Source: Pseudomonas sp. LFM046 (GTDB taxonomy: Bacteria > Pseudomonadota > Gammaproteobacteria > Pseudomonadales > Pseudomonadaceae). From it: DNA of 64,000 nt. A program made the position numbers and the translations under genes. Shown in pieces: positions 52,062-60,948 of the stretch. Where the stretch lies: NCBI RefSeq assembly GCF_000949385.2, contig NZ_JYKO02000001.1:2768488-2832487 (forward strand). Direction: 5' to 3'. The first letter of the stretch is position 1; the number at the start of each line of letters is the position of its first letter. Below the pieces are notes generated by a model that was given only the letters and a program-made list of their open reading frames with translations, did not search any database and had not been told where the DNA came from.

Positions 52062-52988
52062 ATGAGCATTCTCTATCGATCCGATGCACCACGTGCGGCT
52101 GCCTGGGCGGACTACTTCGCCGAGCACGCTGCGGACCTTGACTTCCGCGTCTGGCCTGACGCCGGTGACCTCAGCGAAATTGAGTACCTGATCGCCTGGC
52201 AGGCGCCGGCGGAATTCATCGCCAAACTGCCCAAGCTGAAGGTGCTCTTCTCCTCGGGAGCGGGAATCGATCATGTCGATTTTTCCGCCGTGCCTGCACA
52301 CATTCCCATCGTCAGAATGGTCGAGCCAGGCATCATCAACGGCATGGTGGAATATGTGAGCCTCGCCGTCCTGGCCCTGCACCGGGACTTCTTCGACTAT
52401 GTGGCGGCGAAGGCGGCGCGCACCTGGGAACCCCTTGAAGTTCCGCCTGCCTCATCCCGCACGATTGGCGTCATGGGCATGGGCTCCCTCGGCAGCGCCG
52501 TTCTGCAGCGGCTGGCGGCCTACGGCTTCCGGCTACGCGGTTGGAATCGCTCGCCGCGCCACGTCGACGGCGTCGAGAGTTTCGCCGGCCCCGACCAGTT
52601 GCAGCCGTTTCTCGAGGGGTGCGACATCCTGATCTGCTTGCTGCCGCTCACTCCGGCCACCAAGGGTATCCTGAACCGCGAGTTGTTCTCGGCATTGCCC
52701 GCCGGGGCAGCGCTGATCAACGTTGGCCGTGGTCCTCACCTGGTCGATGCTGATCTGCTCGAGGCGCTGGATTCGGGTCAGATTTCCCGGGCGATTCTTG
52801 ACGTTACCGAACCCGAGCCTCTGCCAGCGGATCACCCTTTCTGGGCGCATCCACGGATGTTTCTGACGCCCCATGTGGCGAGCATGACCCAGCCAGAGAC
52901 GGCGGCCCCCATCCTGATGGAGAACGTTCGCCGTCATCAACGGGGTGAGCCACTCACAGACGTTATCGATCGGTCCCGCGGATATTGA
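52062..52988 (+). CDS. D-2-hydroxyacid dehydrogenase, glyoxylate/hydroxypyruvate reductase A-like
   Basis: A 308-residue protein from ATG 52062, eight bases after the dehydratase stop. The NAD(P) motif VMGMGSLGSAVLQRLAAYGF is near residue 140. The catalytic Arg lies in NVGRGPHLVD, the acid in ILDVTEPEPLPADHPFW and the His in TPHVASMT. GWNRSPR after the second strand favours NADPH. GhrA-type enzymes reduce glyoxylate and hydroxypyruvate. It may reduce the keto acid formed by the upstream dehydratase or the downstream flavoenzyme. Confidence 0.9.
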   Translation: MSILYRSDAPRAAAWADYFAEHAADLDFRVWPDAGDLSEIEYLIAWQAPAEFIAKLPKLKVLFSSGAGIDHVDFSAVPAHIPIVRMVEPGIINGMVEYVSLAVLALHRDFFDYVAAKAARTWEPLEVPPASSRTIGVMGMGSLGSAVLQRLAAYGFRLRGWNRSPRHVDGVESFAGPDQLQPFLEGCDILICLLPLTPATKGILNRELFSALPAGAALINVGRGPHLVDADLLEALDSGQISRAILDVTEPEPLPADHPFWAHPRMFLTPHVASMTQPETAAPILMENVRRHQRGEPLTDVIDRSRGY

Positions 52989-53001
52989 ATCGAGCAGCGC
53001 C

Positions 53002-54306
53002 ATGCATGAGTCGAAGATTGCAGACAAAAGCACGCCCTATTGGTGGGAATCGGCACCGGTAATGCCGCTGCAGTCCCAGCCGTTGGCCAGGATGCTTGAC
53101 GTGGCGATCGTTGGGGCGGGCTATGCGGGGCTTTCAGCTGGGCTGGCACTGGCGCGGGAGGGGCGGTCGGTTGCCGCGTTCGATGCGATGAATCCGGGCG
53201 AGGGGGCATCCTCTCGCAACGGCGGCATGACGAGCGGCAGCATCCGCCCGGATTACGTCACCATCACCCGGCGTTTCGGCGAACGGAAGGCGATGGAAGT
53301 CGAGGCGGAAGGCAAGGTCGCGCGCGACTTCCTCTATGACTTCATCAGCAGCGAAAGGCTCGAGTGCGACTTTCAACTGGTCGGCCAGTTCAAAGGTGCA
53401 ATCGGGTTCGAACAGTACGAGAAGATGGCCCGGGGTGCCGAAGCGTTGGCGAAGAAGCTCGGGATCGAGGCATATGCGGTCCCCTATGCCGAGCAGCGTA
53501 ACTACGTCGGTACCGACTTCTACCGCGGCGGCACTGTCCGAATGGACATCGGAGGGCTGCATCCGGCCAAATTCCATGCGGAGCTCCTGCGGGTGGCGCT
53601 CGCTTCAGGGGTGACTGTTCATTCGTCAACATCAGTGATCTCGATAGAGCGGGATGGTTCGGTGTTTCGCGTCAAAACTTCCGCAGGGACAGTGCAGGCG
53701 CGGCAGGTCCTGGTCTGCACGAACGGCTATACCGATGGCGCCGTGCCCTTTTTGAGGCGCCGCCTGGTGCCGGTTCGCAGCCGGATGATTGCCACCGAGG
53801 AGCTCGCGCCCGAGCTGATGGCACGGCTGATGCCAAAGCAGATGATGATGATCGAGGGGCGCCAACTGGGCTTCTATTACCGCCCCTCGCCCGATGGCAA
53901 GCGCATTCTGTTGGGGGGGCGCGACAGTTCTCGCACAGGTGATCCGGAGGCGCCGAAGCTCTATTTGCGGCAAGGGCTGGTGAGCCTGTTCCCGGAACTG
54001 GCGAACGTTCGCCTCTCACATAGTTGGTTCGGCAATGTGGCGATGAACCGGCACATGCTGCCCAGGATTTTCGAGAAAGACGGCATCGTCTATGCCACGG
54101 GTTTCTGTGGTTCGGGTGTGGTCTGGGGGCCCTGGATTGGTATGCGTGCAGCCCACAAGCTGATGGGAAATAACGAGCGCGCGCGCACCACCTTCGATTT
54201 CGCACCGCCTCCCGCGATCCCTTTCTATCGCGGCAATCCCTGGTTTCTGCCAGTCATGATCGGCAGTTATCGGATCCAGGACCGCATAGCGCAGTGGCGT
54301 GCTTGA
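53002..54306 (+). CDS. FAD-dependent oxidoreductase, OrdL/PuuB-like, copy A
   Basis: A 434-residue flavoprotein 13 bases after the reductase. VAIVGAGYAGLSAGLALARE is the FAD motif (about residues 32-51), GASSRNGGMTSG the flavin contact, and GFCGSGVVWGPWIGMRAAHK the C-terminal FAD loop. OrdL/PuuB enzymes oxidise gamma-glutamylputrescine and related secondary amines or amino acids. The C-terminal NPWFLPVMIGSYRIQDRIA is shared with the copy at 60949 (KPWFLPLVGAYYRVQDYL), so the two are paralogues. Confidence 0.9.
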   Translation: MHESKIADKSTPYWWESAPVMPLQSQPLARMLDVAIVGAGYAGLSAGLALAREGRSVAAFDAMNPGEGASSRNGGMTSGSIRPDYVTITRRFGERKAMEVEAEGKVARDFLYDFISSERLECDFQLVGQFKGAIGFEQYEKMARGAEALAKKLGIEAYAVPYAEQRNYVGTDFYRGGTVRMDIGGLHPAKFHAELLRVALASGVTVHSSTSVISIERDGSVFRVKTSAGTVQARQVLVCTNGYTDGAVPFLRRRLVPVRSRMIATEELAPELMARLMPKQMMMIEGRQLGFYYRPSPDGKRILLGGRDSSRTGDPEAPKLYLRQGLVSLFPELANVRLSHSWFGNVAMNRHMLPRIFEKDGIVYATGFCGSGVVWGPWIGMRAAHKLMGNNERARTTFDFAPPPAIPFYRGNPWFLPVMIGSYRIQDRIAQWRA

Positions 54307-54581
54307 CGCTAACTGGCTGCCATGGGTGCTTGTTTGGTGGGCCACAGTATTGGCTGCGTTATCCGAGTGCAGCAGCACCTCCGCGTTTGGCTTTCGGCGT
54401 GCCATGGCCATCTCCTGCTAGGCAATCAATTGTTCGCCTGGTACGAGCGAGTCATTGGTACGGGTATCCGCCTGCGCTTGGCGATCACGGGAGTTTTCGA
54501 TAGGGCGAGTCCCGCCCCGGATACTGCGAAATAGGCGGCGTGCAGCCGCATCAACAACAACTATTCCCCAAGGTAAGAAAG

Positions 54582-56537
54582 ATGAGTGCTGCTTCCCTGT
54601 ACCCGGTCCGCCCTGAAGTGGCCGCCCAGTCCCTCACCGACGAAGCGACCTACAAAGCCATGTACCAGCAATCCGTCATCAACCCCGACGGCTTCTGGCG
54701 CGAGCAGGCCAAGCGCCTGGACTGGATCAAGCCCTTCACCAAGGTGAAGCAGACCTCCTTCGACGATCACCACGTCGACATCAAGTGGTTCGCCGACGGC
54801 ACCCTCAACGTCTCCGCCAACTGCCTGGACCGCCACCTGGAAACCCGTGGTGACCAGGCCGCGATCATCTGGGAAGGCGACGACCCGTCCCAGAGCCGCA
54901 CCATCACCTACCGCGAACTGCATGAGCAGGTCTGCAAGTTCGCCAACGCCCTGCGTGGCCAGGACGTGCATCGCGGTGATGTGGTGACCCTCTACATGCC
55001 GATGATTCCGGAAGCCGTGGTGGCCGTGCTGGCTTGCACCCGCATCGGCGCCATCCATTCCGTGGTGTTCGGTGGCTTCTCCCCCGAGGCGCTGGCCGGC
55101 CGCATCATCGACTGCGGCTCCAAGGTGGTGATCACCGCCGACGAGGGGCTGCGGGGTGGCAAGAAGGTGCCGCTGAAAGCCAATGTCGACGACGCGCTGA
55201 CCAACCCGGAAACCAGCAGCGTGCAGAAGATCATCGTCTGCAAGCGCACCGGTGCCGACATCAAGTGGAACCCGCATCGCGACATCTGGTTCGAGGACCT
55301 GATGAAGGTGGCCAGCTCCACCTGCCTGCCGAAGGAAATGGGCGCCGAGGACCCGCTGTTCATCCTCTACACCTCCGGCTCCACCGGCAAGCCGAAGGGC
55401 GTCATGCACACTACCGGCGGTTACCTGGTCTACGCCTCGCTGACCCACGAGCGCGTGTTCGACTACCGTCCGGGCGAGGTCTTCTGGTGCACCGCCGACA
55501 TCGGCTGGGTCACCGGCCACACCTACCTGGTCTACGGCCCGCTGGCCAATGGCGCCACCACCCTGATGTTCGAGGGCGTACCGAACTACCCGGACGTGAC
55601 TCGCGTGGCGAAGATCGTCGACAAGCACAAGGTCAACATCCTCTACACCGCCCCCACCGCCATCCGCGCCATGATGGCCGAGGGCAAGGCCGCGGTCGAA
55701 GGTGCCGACGGCTCCAGCCTGCGCCTGCTGGGTTCGGTGGGTGAGCCGATCAACCCGGAAGCCTGGCACTGGTACTACGAGAACGTCGGTCAGAGCCGCT
55801 GCCCGATCGTGGACACCTGGTGGCAGACCGAGACCGGCGCCTGCCTGATGACCCCGCTGCCGGGGGCTCACCCGCTGAAACCGGGTTCCGCGGCGCGTCC
55901 CTTCTTCGGCGTGCAGCCGGCGCTTGTGGATAACCTCGGCAACCTCATCGAGGGCGCCGCCGAGGGCAATCTGGTGATCATCGATTCCTGGCCGGGTCAG
56001 GCCCGTACCCTCTATGGCGACCACGACCGCTTCGTCGACACCTACTTCAAGACCTTCAAGGGCATGTACTTCACTGGTGACGGCGCTCGTCGCGATGAAG
56101 ACGGCTACTTCTGGATCACCGGTCGCGTGGACGACGTGCTGAACGTCTCCGGCCACCGCATGGGCACCGCCGAGATTGAAAGCGCCATGGTCGCCCACTC
56201 GAAAGTGGCCGAAGCGGCGGTGGTCGGTGTGCCCCATGACATCAAGGGCCAGGGCATCTATGTCTACGTCACCCTGAACGCTGGCGAAGTGGCGTCCGAG
56301 CAACTCCGCCAGGAACTGAAAGCCTGGGTGCGCAAGGCGATCGGTCCGATCGCCACCCCGGACGTGATCCAGTGGGCGCCGGGCCTCCCGAAAACCCGCT
56401 CGGGCAAGATCATGCGCCGTATCCTGCGCAAGATCGCCGTCGCCGAGTACGACGCCCTCGGCGACATCTCCACGCTGGCTGATCCCGGAGTGGTGCAGCA
56501 CCTGATCGACACTAACAAAGCCATGAACGCAGCCTGA
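54582..56537 (+). CDS. acs: Acetyl-CoA synthetase
   Basis: A 651-residue ligase, the usual length, read from ATG 54582 (AAGGTAAG upstream). The AMP-binding motif is [20 protein letters not shown] (about residue 265), followed by [16 protein letters not shown] and the C-terminal domain with [20 protein letters not shown]. The acetylation/catalytic Lys lies in [15 protein letters not shown] near 609. It forms acetyl-CoA from acetate via acetyl-AMP. It is not obviously part of the upstream operon (275-base gap) and could consume acetate released by catabolism. Confidence 0.97.
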   Translation: MSAASLYPVRPEVAAQSLTDEATYKAMYQQSVINPDGFWREQAKRLDWIKPFTKVKQTSFDDHHVDIKWFADGTLNVSANCLDRHLETRGDQAAIIWEGDDPSQSRTITYRELHEQVCKFANALRGQDVHRGDVVTLYMPMIPEAVVAVLACTRIGAIHSVVFGGFSPEALAGRIIDCGSKVVITADEGLRGGKKVPLKANVDDALTNPETSSVQKIIVCKRTGADIKWNPHRDIWFEDLMKVASSTCLPKEMGAEDPLFILYTSGSTGKPKGVMHTTGGYLVYASLTHERVFDYRPGEVFWCTADIGWVTGHTYLVYGPLANGATTLMFEGVPNYPDVTRVAKIVDKHKVNILYTAPTAIRAMMAEGKAAVEGADGSSLRLLGSVGEPINPEAWHWYYENVGQSRCPIVDTWWQTETGACLMTPLPGAHPLKPGSAARPFFGVQPALVDNLGNLIEGAAEGNLVIIDSWPGQARTLYGDHDRFVDTYFKTFKGMYFTGDGARRDEDGYFWITGRVDDVLNVSGHRMGTAEIESAMVAHSKVAEAAVVGVPHDIKGQGIYVYVTLNAGEVASEQLRQELKAWVRKAIGPIATPDVIQWAPGLPKTRSGKIMRRILRKIAVAEYDALGDISTLADPGVVQHLIDTNKAMNAA

Positions 56538-56860
56538 TCAATCAGGCTGAGCCCAAGCCCTTTCCGGTAATTTGCTGGAGGGGCTTTCTACTGTGCGCCG
56601 GGCTTGGCGCGCTGGGTAAGCGTGGTTGTAACGACCACGCTGGTAGCTTGGCTACCTCACCGGCCAGGTGCCGTTTTAGCGAAGCGGTTGAGCTTCCTGG
56701 GCAACAAAGGCGCGCAAGTGCTCTACGAAGCATTCCTGAAAGAGTGAGCGTGCCTAGGGCAGCTGCAGTGCCAGTTGAAGCCACTCTAGCCAGTCGGCTA
56801 CCCGCCAACTCATGCTGCTGGCGTGCAGGTCGCTTCGTAGTTAGTGCTTAAGTCGGAGGG
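56538..56860. other. Intergenic stretch after acs
   Basis: No gene. A weak dyad AAGCCC/GGGCTTTC at about 56552-56587 may serve as the acs terminator; the remainder shows nothing clear. Confidence 0.45.
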
Positions 56861-57574
56861 TCACTTCACTACATAGATCTTGCGTACGTAGATATCGCTC
56901 TGCCAGGCGCAGTGCGCGCCGCGCGGCACGTAGATAGTGTCGCCGGTGTTCACGACCAGCTCGATGCCGTTTGCATCGCGCAGGATGATGCGCCCCTCGA
57001 TCAGGTGCATCAGCTCGTGCAGCTTGTGCGGACGACCATGGCGCGTGTAGGGCGTGGAGTCCCAGATGCCGACGCGTACATTGGTCGGATCTTCGATGAA
57101 GGCACTGTGTGAGCGGCACTGCGGTGCGGGGCTGATCAGGATCTCCGCGTCCGGGCCGCCCGAAGGGGCCAGATGCTGCAGCGGGTTGAGGGCGGTGAGC
57201 CCGGGCTGGCGCTGGGCGACGGACTGAATGTCGGCGCAGAAGACCCAGCGCGAGCCCGCTTCCGCCTCAAGCAGCAGCACCGTGCCGCGGCCGATCACTG
57301 CGCCGTCGCCGGGCTTGAGTAGCAGGCTCTGGCCCGCACTCTTCAGGGTGAGCTGCCCAGCGTGGACCACGACCGTCTCCGAGTAGGGGTATTCGGCGAT
57401 GCTGAAGGTGCCGCTCGCTTCGATCAGGCCGGCGGCCATGTCATTGGCGGCGGCGAAGGCCAACTGGCGCACTGCGCCGAACGGGTCCTCAGGACCCAGG
57501 GGTTCTGCGGTGAAGCGGGTGGCATTGGCGCTGCCGTCGGCGCGGGCCAGCATCAGGACGGTGAGTTCTGACAT
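56861..57574 (-). CDS. Tandem cupin protein (EutQ/DUF861-like), copy 2
   Basis: A 237-residue paralogue of the cupin at 36900. SIAEYPYSETVVVHAGQLTL is in the first half and RPHKLHELMHLIEGRIIL, with the metal-ligand His and Glu, in the second. The end DIYVRKIYVVK is nearly identical to copy 1. It lies downstream of the GNAT pseudogene and divergent from an aldehyde dehydrogenase gene. In copy 1 the neighbours are also a GNAT gene and the same upstream element, so the two loci derive from one module. Confidence 0.87.
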   Translation of the reverse strand: MSELTVLMLARADGSANATRFTAEPLGPEDPFGAVRQLAFAAANDMAAGLIEASGTFSIAEYPYSETVVVHAGQLTLKSAGQSLLLKPGDGAVIGRGTVLLLEAEAGSRWVFCADIQSVAQRQPGLTALNPLQHLAPSGGPDAEILISPAPQCRSHSAFIEDPTNVRVGIWDSTPYTRHGRPHKLHELMHLIEGRIILRDANGIELVVNTGDTIYVPRGAHCAWQSDIYVRKIYVVK

Positions 57575-57599
57575 GGAATGATTTCTCCAGAGTGACGTT

Positions 57600-58159
57600 G
57601 AAAAGGGGGGGGCAGCCGATGGCCTGGGTCACCAGGGCGAACTGGCGGACCCCACCGGTCGCCTGGGGCGGCGTACCGCGAGCCATCTGCGCGGCCTGGT
57701 CGACACGCTTCAGTCCAGCCTTCTCCAGCCAGGCGCCGAGGCCGCTGTTGGCGGGAATATCAATGCGTACGTATTCACCCGGTACCCGTGCGAGCAGGGT
57801 GGCGATTAGCTGCTGGGCCTGCTCGTCGCCCCGGCCAGGGTGGCATTGCGCACTGCAGTGCTCGGCCCGCAGGTGTCGAGCGCCAGTTCCATCAGCCGGC
57901 GGCCGATACCGCGCCTCTGGTACTCGTCACTAACGATCACCATGCCAATTGTGGCGAACTCGCCCTGCGGGCAGGTGACAACGCTGCCAATCAACTTGCC
58001 TTGGTCCTCCACTACATACCCCTCGCCGAGGCGCTGCAGCATGGCCCCGTTCTCTTGGCGATGCGGCCAATTCAGGCGGACGGAAAGGGCGTGGGTGGCT
58101 GCGACGTCGGCAGCGTTCATCGAGCGATAGGGATAGTCGGGGCGACGTGCTTCAGACAT
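57600..58159 (-). pseudogene. Degenerate GNAT acetyltransferase, paralogue of the gene at 33744
   Basis: The 5' part (58159 down to 57806) encodes YPYRSMNAADVAATHALSVR through GPSTAVRNATLAG, matching residues 1 to about 115 of the intact paralogue. It then switches to the sequence QLIATLLARVPGEYVRIDI through GGVRQFALVTQAIG, which matches its last 60-70 residues but in another frame. About 110 central codons are missing and the junction is out of frame, so no full protein is made. The original stop after TQAIG is also lost. The loss looks like one internal deletion. Confidence 0.85.
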
Positions 58160-58320
58160 GAATGCTCTCCGTGACGGGTGGCGGCAAACGGCGGCGATCC
58201 GCTTCATTGGAGGCTATATCCCACCCGAAATGGGCAGTGACAAGGAGGTGGTAGCAATTCGGCAGATTCGGCGCGGGAGGGGCCTCGAAACCACAGTTGC
58301 TACTCAAGGGGGTGTCAAGG

Positions 58321-58361
58321 TCGGCAGCAAATGCTTGAGGGATTTTTCTAGCATGGAGGCC
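58321..58361 (+). promoter_or_regulatory. Conserved 41-bp element upstream of the aldehyde dehydrogenase
   Basis: It matches 36755-36795 at 30 of 41 positions, with identical right end CTAGCATGGAGGCC and left core GCAGCAAAT. It ends 50 bases before the aldehyde dehydrogenase start. Shared control of the two modules is inferred. Confidence 0.5.
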
Positions 58362-58411
58362 TGGCGTTCCACCGGCCGAACAGGGGCTTGGCCCCCCATC
58401 TGGAGTACCTC

Positions 58412-59884
58412 ATGAATAGTTTCGACCCCAGCATCGTCAAGGTGCGCAGTGCCCATTTCATCGGCGGGAGATACCGCGAAGCTCTGCCTGGGCTGGAAGT
58501 CGTTCGGCCCTCGGACGGCCGGTACTACGCCCCGCTTCCGATCGCCGATGCAATGATGGTCGACGAGGCTGTGGAGAGTGCCTGGACGGCTTTCCGCCGG
58601 AGCGATTGGGCCACCCGACCACCCCGCGAGCGGACCCGGGCCATGCGCCGTTGGGCGGATCTGATCGAGGCAGATGCGGCGACGCTGGCGCCGCTGGAGG
58701 CGATCGGCTCGACCCGACCGCATAAGGATGTGCTGGGCTGGGACATCCCCTACGTGGCCGAAGTGCTGCGCTTCTTTGCGGAGCTGGCCGACAAGCACGG
58801 CGGCCAGGTCGCGGCGACCCAGCGTGATCGCCTCGGCATGCAGATTGCCGAGCCCTACGGGGTAGTTGCGGCCATCGCGCCCTGGAACTTCCCGCTGAGC
58901 ATGGCCAACTGGAAGGTCGCGCCGGCGCTGGCGGCAGGCAACGCGGTGGTCCTCAAACCCTCGGAGCTGACTCCTTTCTCCATTCTGCGCTATGCCGAAC
59001 TGGCGGTGCAGGCGGGGATTCCGGCGGGCATCTTCAACGTGGTGCAGGGCAACGGGCAGATCACCGGCGACGCTCTGTGCCGTCACCCGCGAGTCGGCAA
59101 GGTGACCTTCACCGGCTCCACTGCTACCGGTTCGAGCATCATGTCGACCTGTGCGCAGGTCGGGCCGAAGCCGGTGACCCTCGAACTCGGCGGCAAGAGC
59201 CCGCAGTTGGTGTTCGCCGACGTTCCGGATCTGGAGAAGACGGCGCGCAGTGTGGCCATGGGTATCACCGGCAATGCCGGGCAGGTTTGCGTGTCGGGTT
59301 CGCGGCTGATCATCGAGCGCTCGATCCTTGAGCCGTTCGTGGCTTACCTGCAGGGCTACTTCCGAGAGCTGCGCCCCGGCCATACCTGGTCGGCGGAAAC
59401 CACCCTGTCTCCGATCATTTCCAGCCAGCAGGCCGAGCGGATCGACGGCATCGTCCAGCGTTCGCGGCAGGCCGGCGCCGAGGTGCTGGCAGGTGGCGGG
59501 ATGATCGAGGGGCTGGGCGGCGCCTACTACCAGCCGACACTGCTCAGCGTGGGTGACAGCCAGAGCCCGGCGGTCCGCGAGGAGATCTTCGGCCCTGTGC
59601 TGACGGTGCAGACCTTCGAAGACGAGGGGCAGGCCCTGCACTTGGCCGAGCATCCTACTTACGGGCTGGCTGCTGGCGTGCACACGGCCGACCTCAATCG
59701 CGCGCTGCGCCTGATTCGTGGCCTGGAAACCGGCACGGTGTGGGTCAATCGCTACGGGCGCAGCAACGATCACGTCCTGCCAACCGGCGGATTCAAGCGT
59801 TCAGGTATCGGTAAGGATCTGGGGCGCGAGGCATTCGAAGCCAACCTGCGCTTCAAGAGCGTGCTGATCGACATTGCCGATTGA
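58412..59884 (+). CDS. NAD(P)-dependent aldehyde dehydrogenase
   Basis: A 490-residue enzyme from ATG 58412. The Asn of the oxyanion hole is in APWNFPLSMANWK (about 159), the cofactor loop GSTATGSSI near 239, the catalytic Glu in LELGGKSPQL near 262 and the Cys in GNAGQVCVSGSRL near 296. EEIFGPVLTVQTFED is near the end. All catalytic residues are intact. It probably oxidises an amino- or semialdehyde produced by the flavoprotein oxidoreductases of the region, but substrate residues do not give a clear class. Confidence 0.95.
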   Translation: MNSFDPSIVKVRSAHFIGGRYREALPGLEVVRPSDGRYYAPLPIADAMMVDEAVESAWTAFRRSDWATRPPRERTRAMRRWADLIEADAATLAPLEAIGSTRPHKDVLGWDIPYVAEVLRFFAELADKHGGQVAATQRDRLGMQIAEPYGVVAAIAPWNFPLSMANWKVAPALAAGNAVVLKPSELTPFSILRYAELAVQAGIPAGIFNVVQGNGQITGDALCRHPRVGKVTFTGSTATGSSIMSTCAQVGPKPVTLELGGKSPQLVFADVPDLEKTARSVAMGITGNAGQVCVSGSRLIIERSILEPFVAYLQGYFRELRPGHTWSAETTLSPIISSQQAERIDGIVQRSRQAGAEVLAGGGMIEGLGGAYYQPTLLSVGDSQSPAVREEIFGPVLTVQTFEDEGQALHLAEHPTYGLAAGVHTADLNRALRLIRGLETGTVWVNRYGRSNDHVLPTGGFKRSGIGKDLGREAFEANLRFKSVLIDIAD

Positions 59885-60253
59885 GGGCGCCGGGCAGGCG
59901 CTTGCTACCCCCAGTGATCGTGCATTTGCCGCGGGCGCCCTGAGTGGCGCCCGTTTTATTTGGGCTCGGCGCAGCATCTGCCGTTCCTCGATTGAGAAGA
60001 GCACTCGGACGCGCGCTGGAAGGCCCCGTAAGGGTGCGTAGACCGGGGCTTTGCCCGCCTCTGGAGCGCTCCGCAAAGTCTGCTGGCGCCGGCCCGTAAA
60101 ACGGTGCTTTGTATCGAGGGCTGAGTTTTTTTAACGTCATCTGCTGGATTCGCGGTGCTGTAATTATCTGGCAGTGCAGCGTCGCTTCAGGCCCCGCCCC
60201 GACCGGAGCCGATGCCGGACGCGACCACACCAACAAGACACCAGGACTGCGCC
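59885..60253. other. Intergenic stretch between aldehyde dehydrogenase and HAD copy 3
   Basis: No gene is supported. It holds the terminator at 59933 and presumably the promoter for the HAD/flavoprotein pair. Confidence 0.5.
59933..59958 (+). terminator. Intrinsic terminator after the aldehyde dehydrogenase
   Basis: GGGCGCC and GGCGCCC form a 7-bp stem with a 6-base loop, followed by GTTTTATT. Confidence 0.75.
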
Positions 60254-60922
60254 ATGAGCATTCTTCGCCCCAAGTACATCACATTCGACTGTTACGGAAC
60301 CCTGACCAATTTCCAGATGGGCGACATGACCCGAGAGCTGTTCGCCGATCGCGTGCCCGCTCGGCAGATGGATCAGTTCGTCAAGGATTTCGCCGCTTAT
60401 CGCCTGGACGAGGTGATGGGGGACTGGCGGCCTTACGATGAAATTCTCAGGAGCGCTATCTCTCGCACTTGCAAGCGCTGGGGGATCGAGTGCCGCGACG
60501 AGGGGCAGCATTACTACGATGCCGTGCCGACCTGGGGTCCCCATCCTGACGTGCCGGCCGGCTTGTCGAAGATCGCCGACAAGATCCCCCTGGTGATCTT
60601 CTCGAACGCGATGGACGAGCAGATCATGTCCAACGTCGACAAGCTCGGTGCGCCTTTCCACAAGGTGTTTACCGCCCAGCAAGCCCAGGCCTACAAGCCA
60701 CGTCTGGCTGCCTTCGAGTTCATGCTGGACAGCCTCGGTTGCAGCCCGGAAGACGTGCTGCACGTGTCCTCGAGCTTCCGCTACGACCTGATGCCCGCCG
60801 ACGACATGAAGATCAAGAACAAGGCCTTCGTCGCCCGCGGCCACGAGCAGCCCGGTAACGCCTGCTACAGCTACCGGCAGATTGCGGACATCGGCGGACT
60901 GGCTGCTCTGGTCGGTCTCTAA
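60254..60922 (+). CDS. HAD-superfamily hydrolase related to haloacid dehalogenase type II, copy 3
   Basis: A 222-residue protein from ATG 60254. MSILRPKYITFDCYGTLTNF, VIFSNAMD, AYKPRLAAFEFM and HVSSSFRYDLM align with the two other copies; ARGHEQP is also shared. As in them, the dehalogenase SSNxWD motif is absent. It lies 26 bases before an OrdL-like flavoprotein gene, so this HAD type appears functionally tied to amine oxidation. Confidence 0.87.
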   Translation: MSILRPKYITFDCYGTLTNFQMGDMTRELFADRVPARQMDQFVKDFAAYRLDEVMGDWRPYDEILRSAISRTCKRWGIECRDEGQHYYDAVPTWGPHPDVPAGLSKIADKIPLVIFSNAMDEQIMSNVDKLGAPFHKVFTAQQAQAYKPRLAAFEFMLDSLGCSPEDVLHVSSSFRYDLMPADDMKIKNKAFVARGHEQPGNACYSYRQIADIGGLAALVGL

Positions 60923-60948
60923 TCGCAACATTGCACGAGGGGTTGGAG

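Noticed and set aside
58321-58361. Reading the conserved element as a sigma-54 promoter (GGCAGCAAATGC)
   Set aside because: GG and GC are only eight bases apart rather than ten, and the other copies do not keep them.
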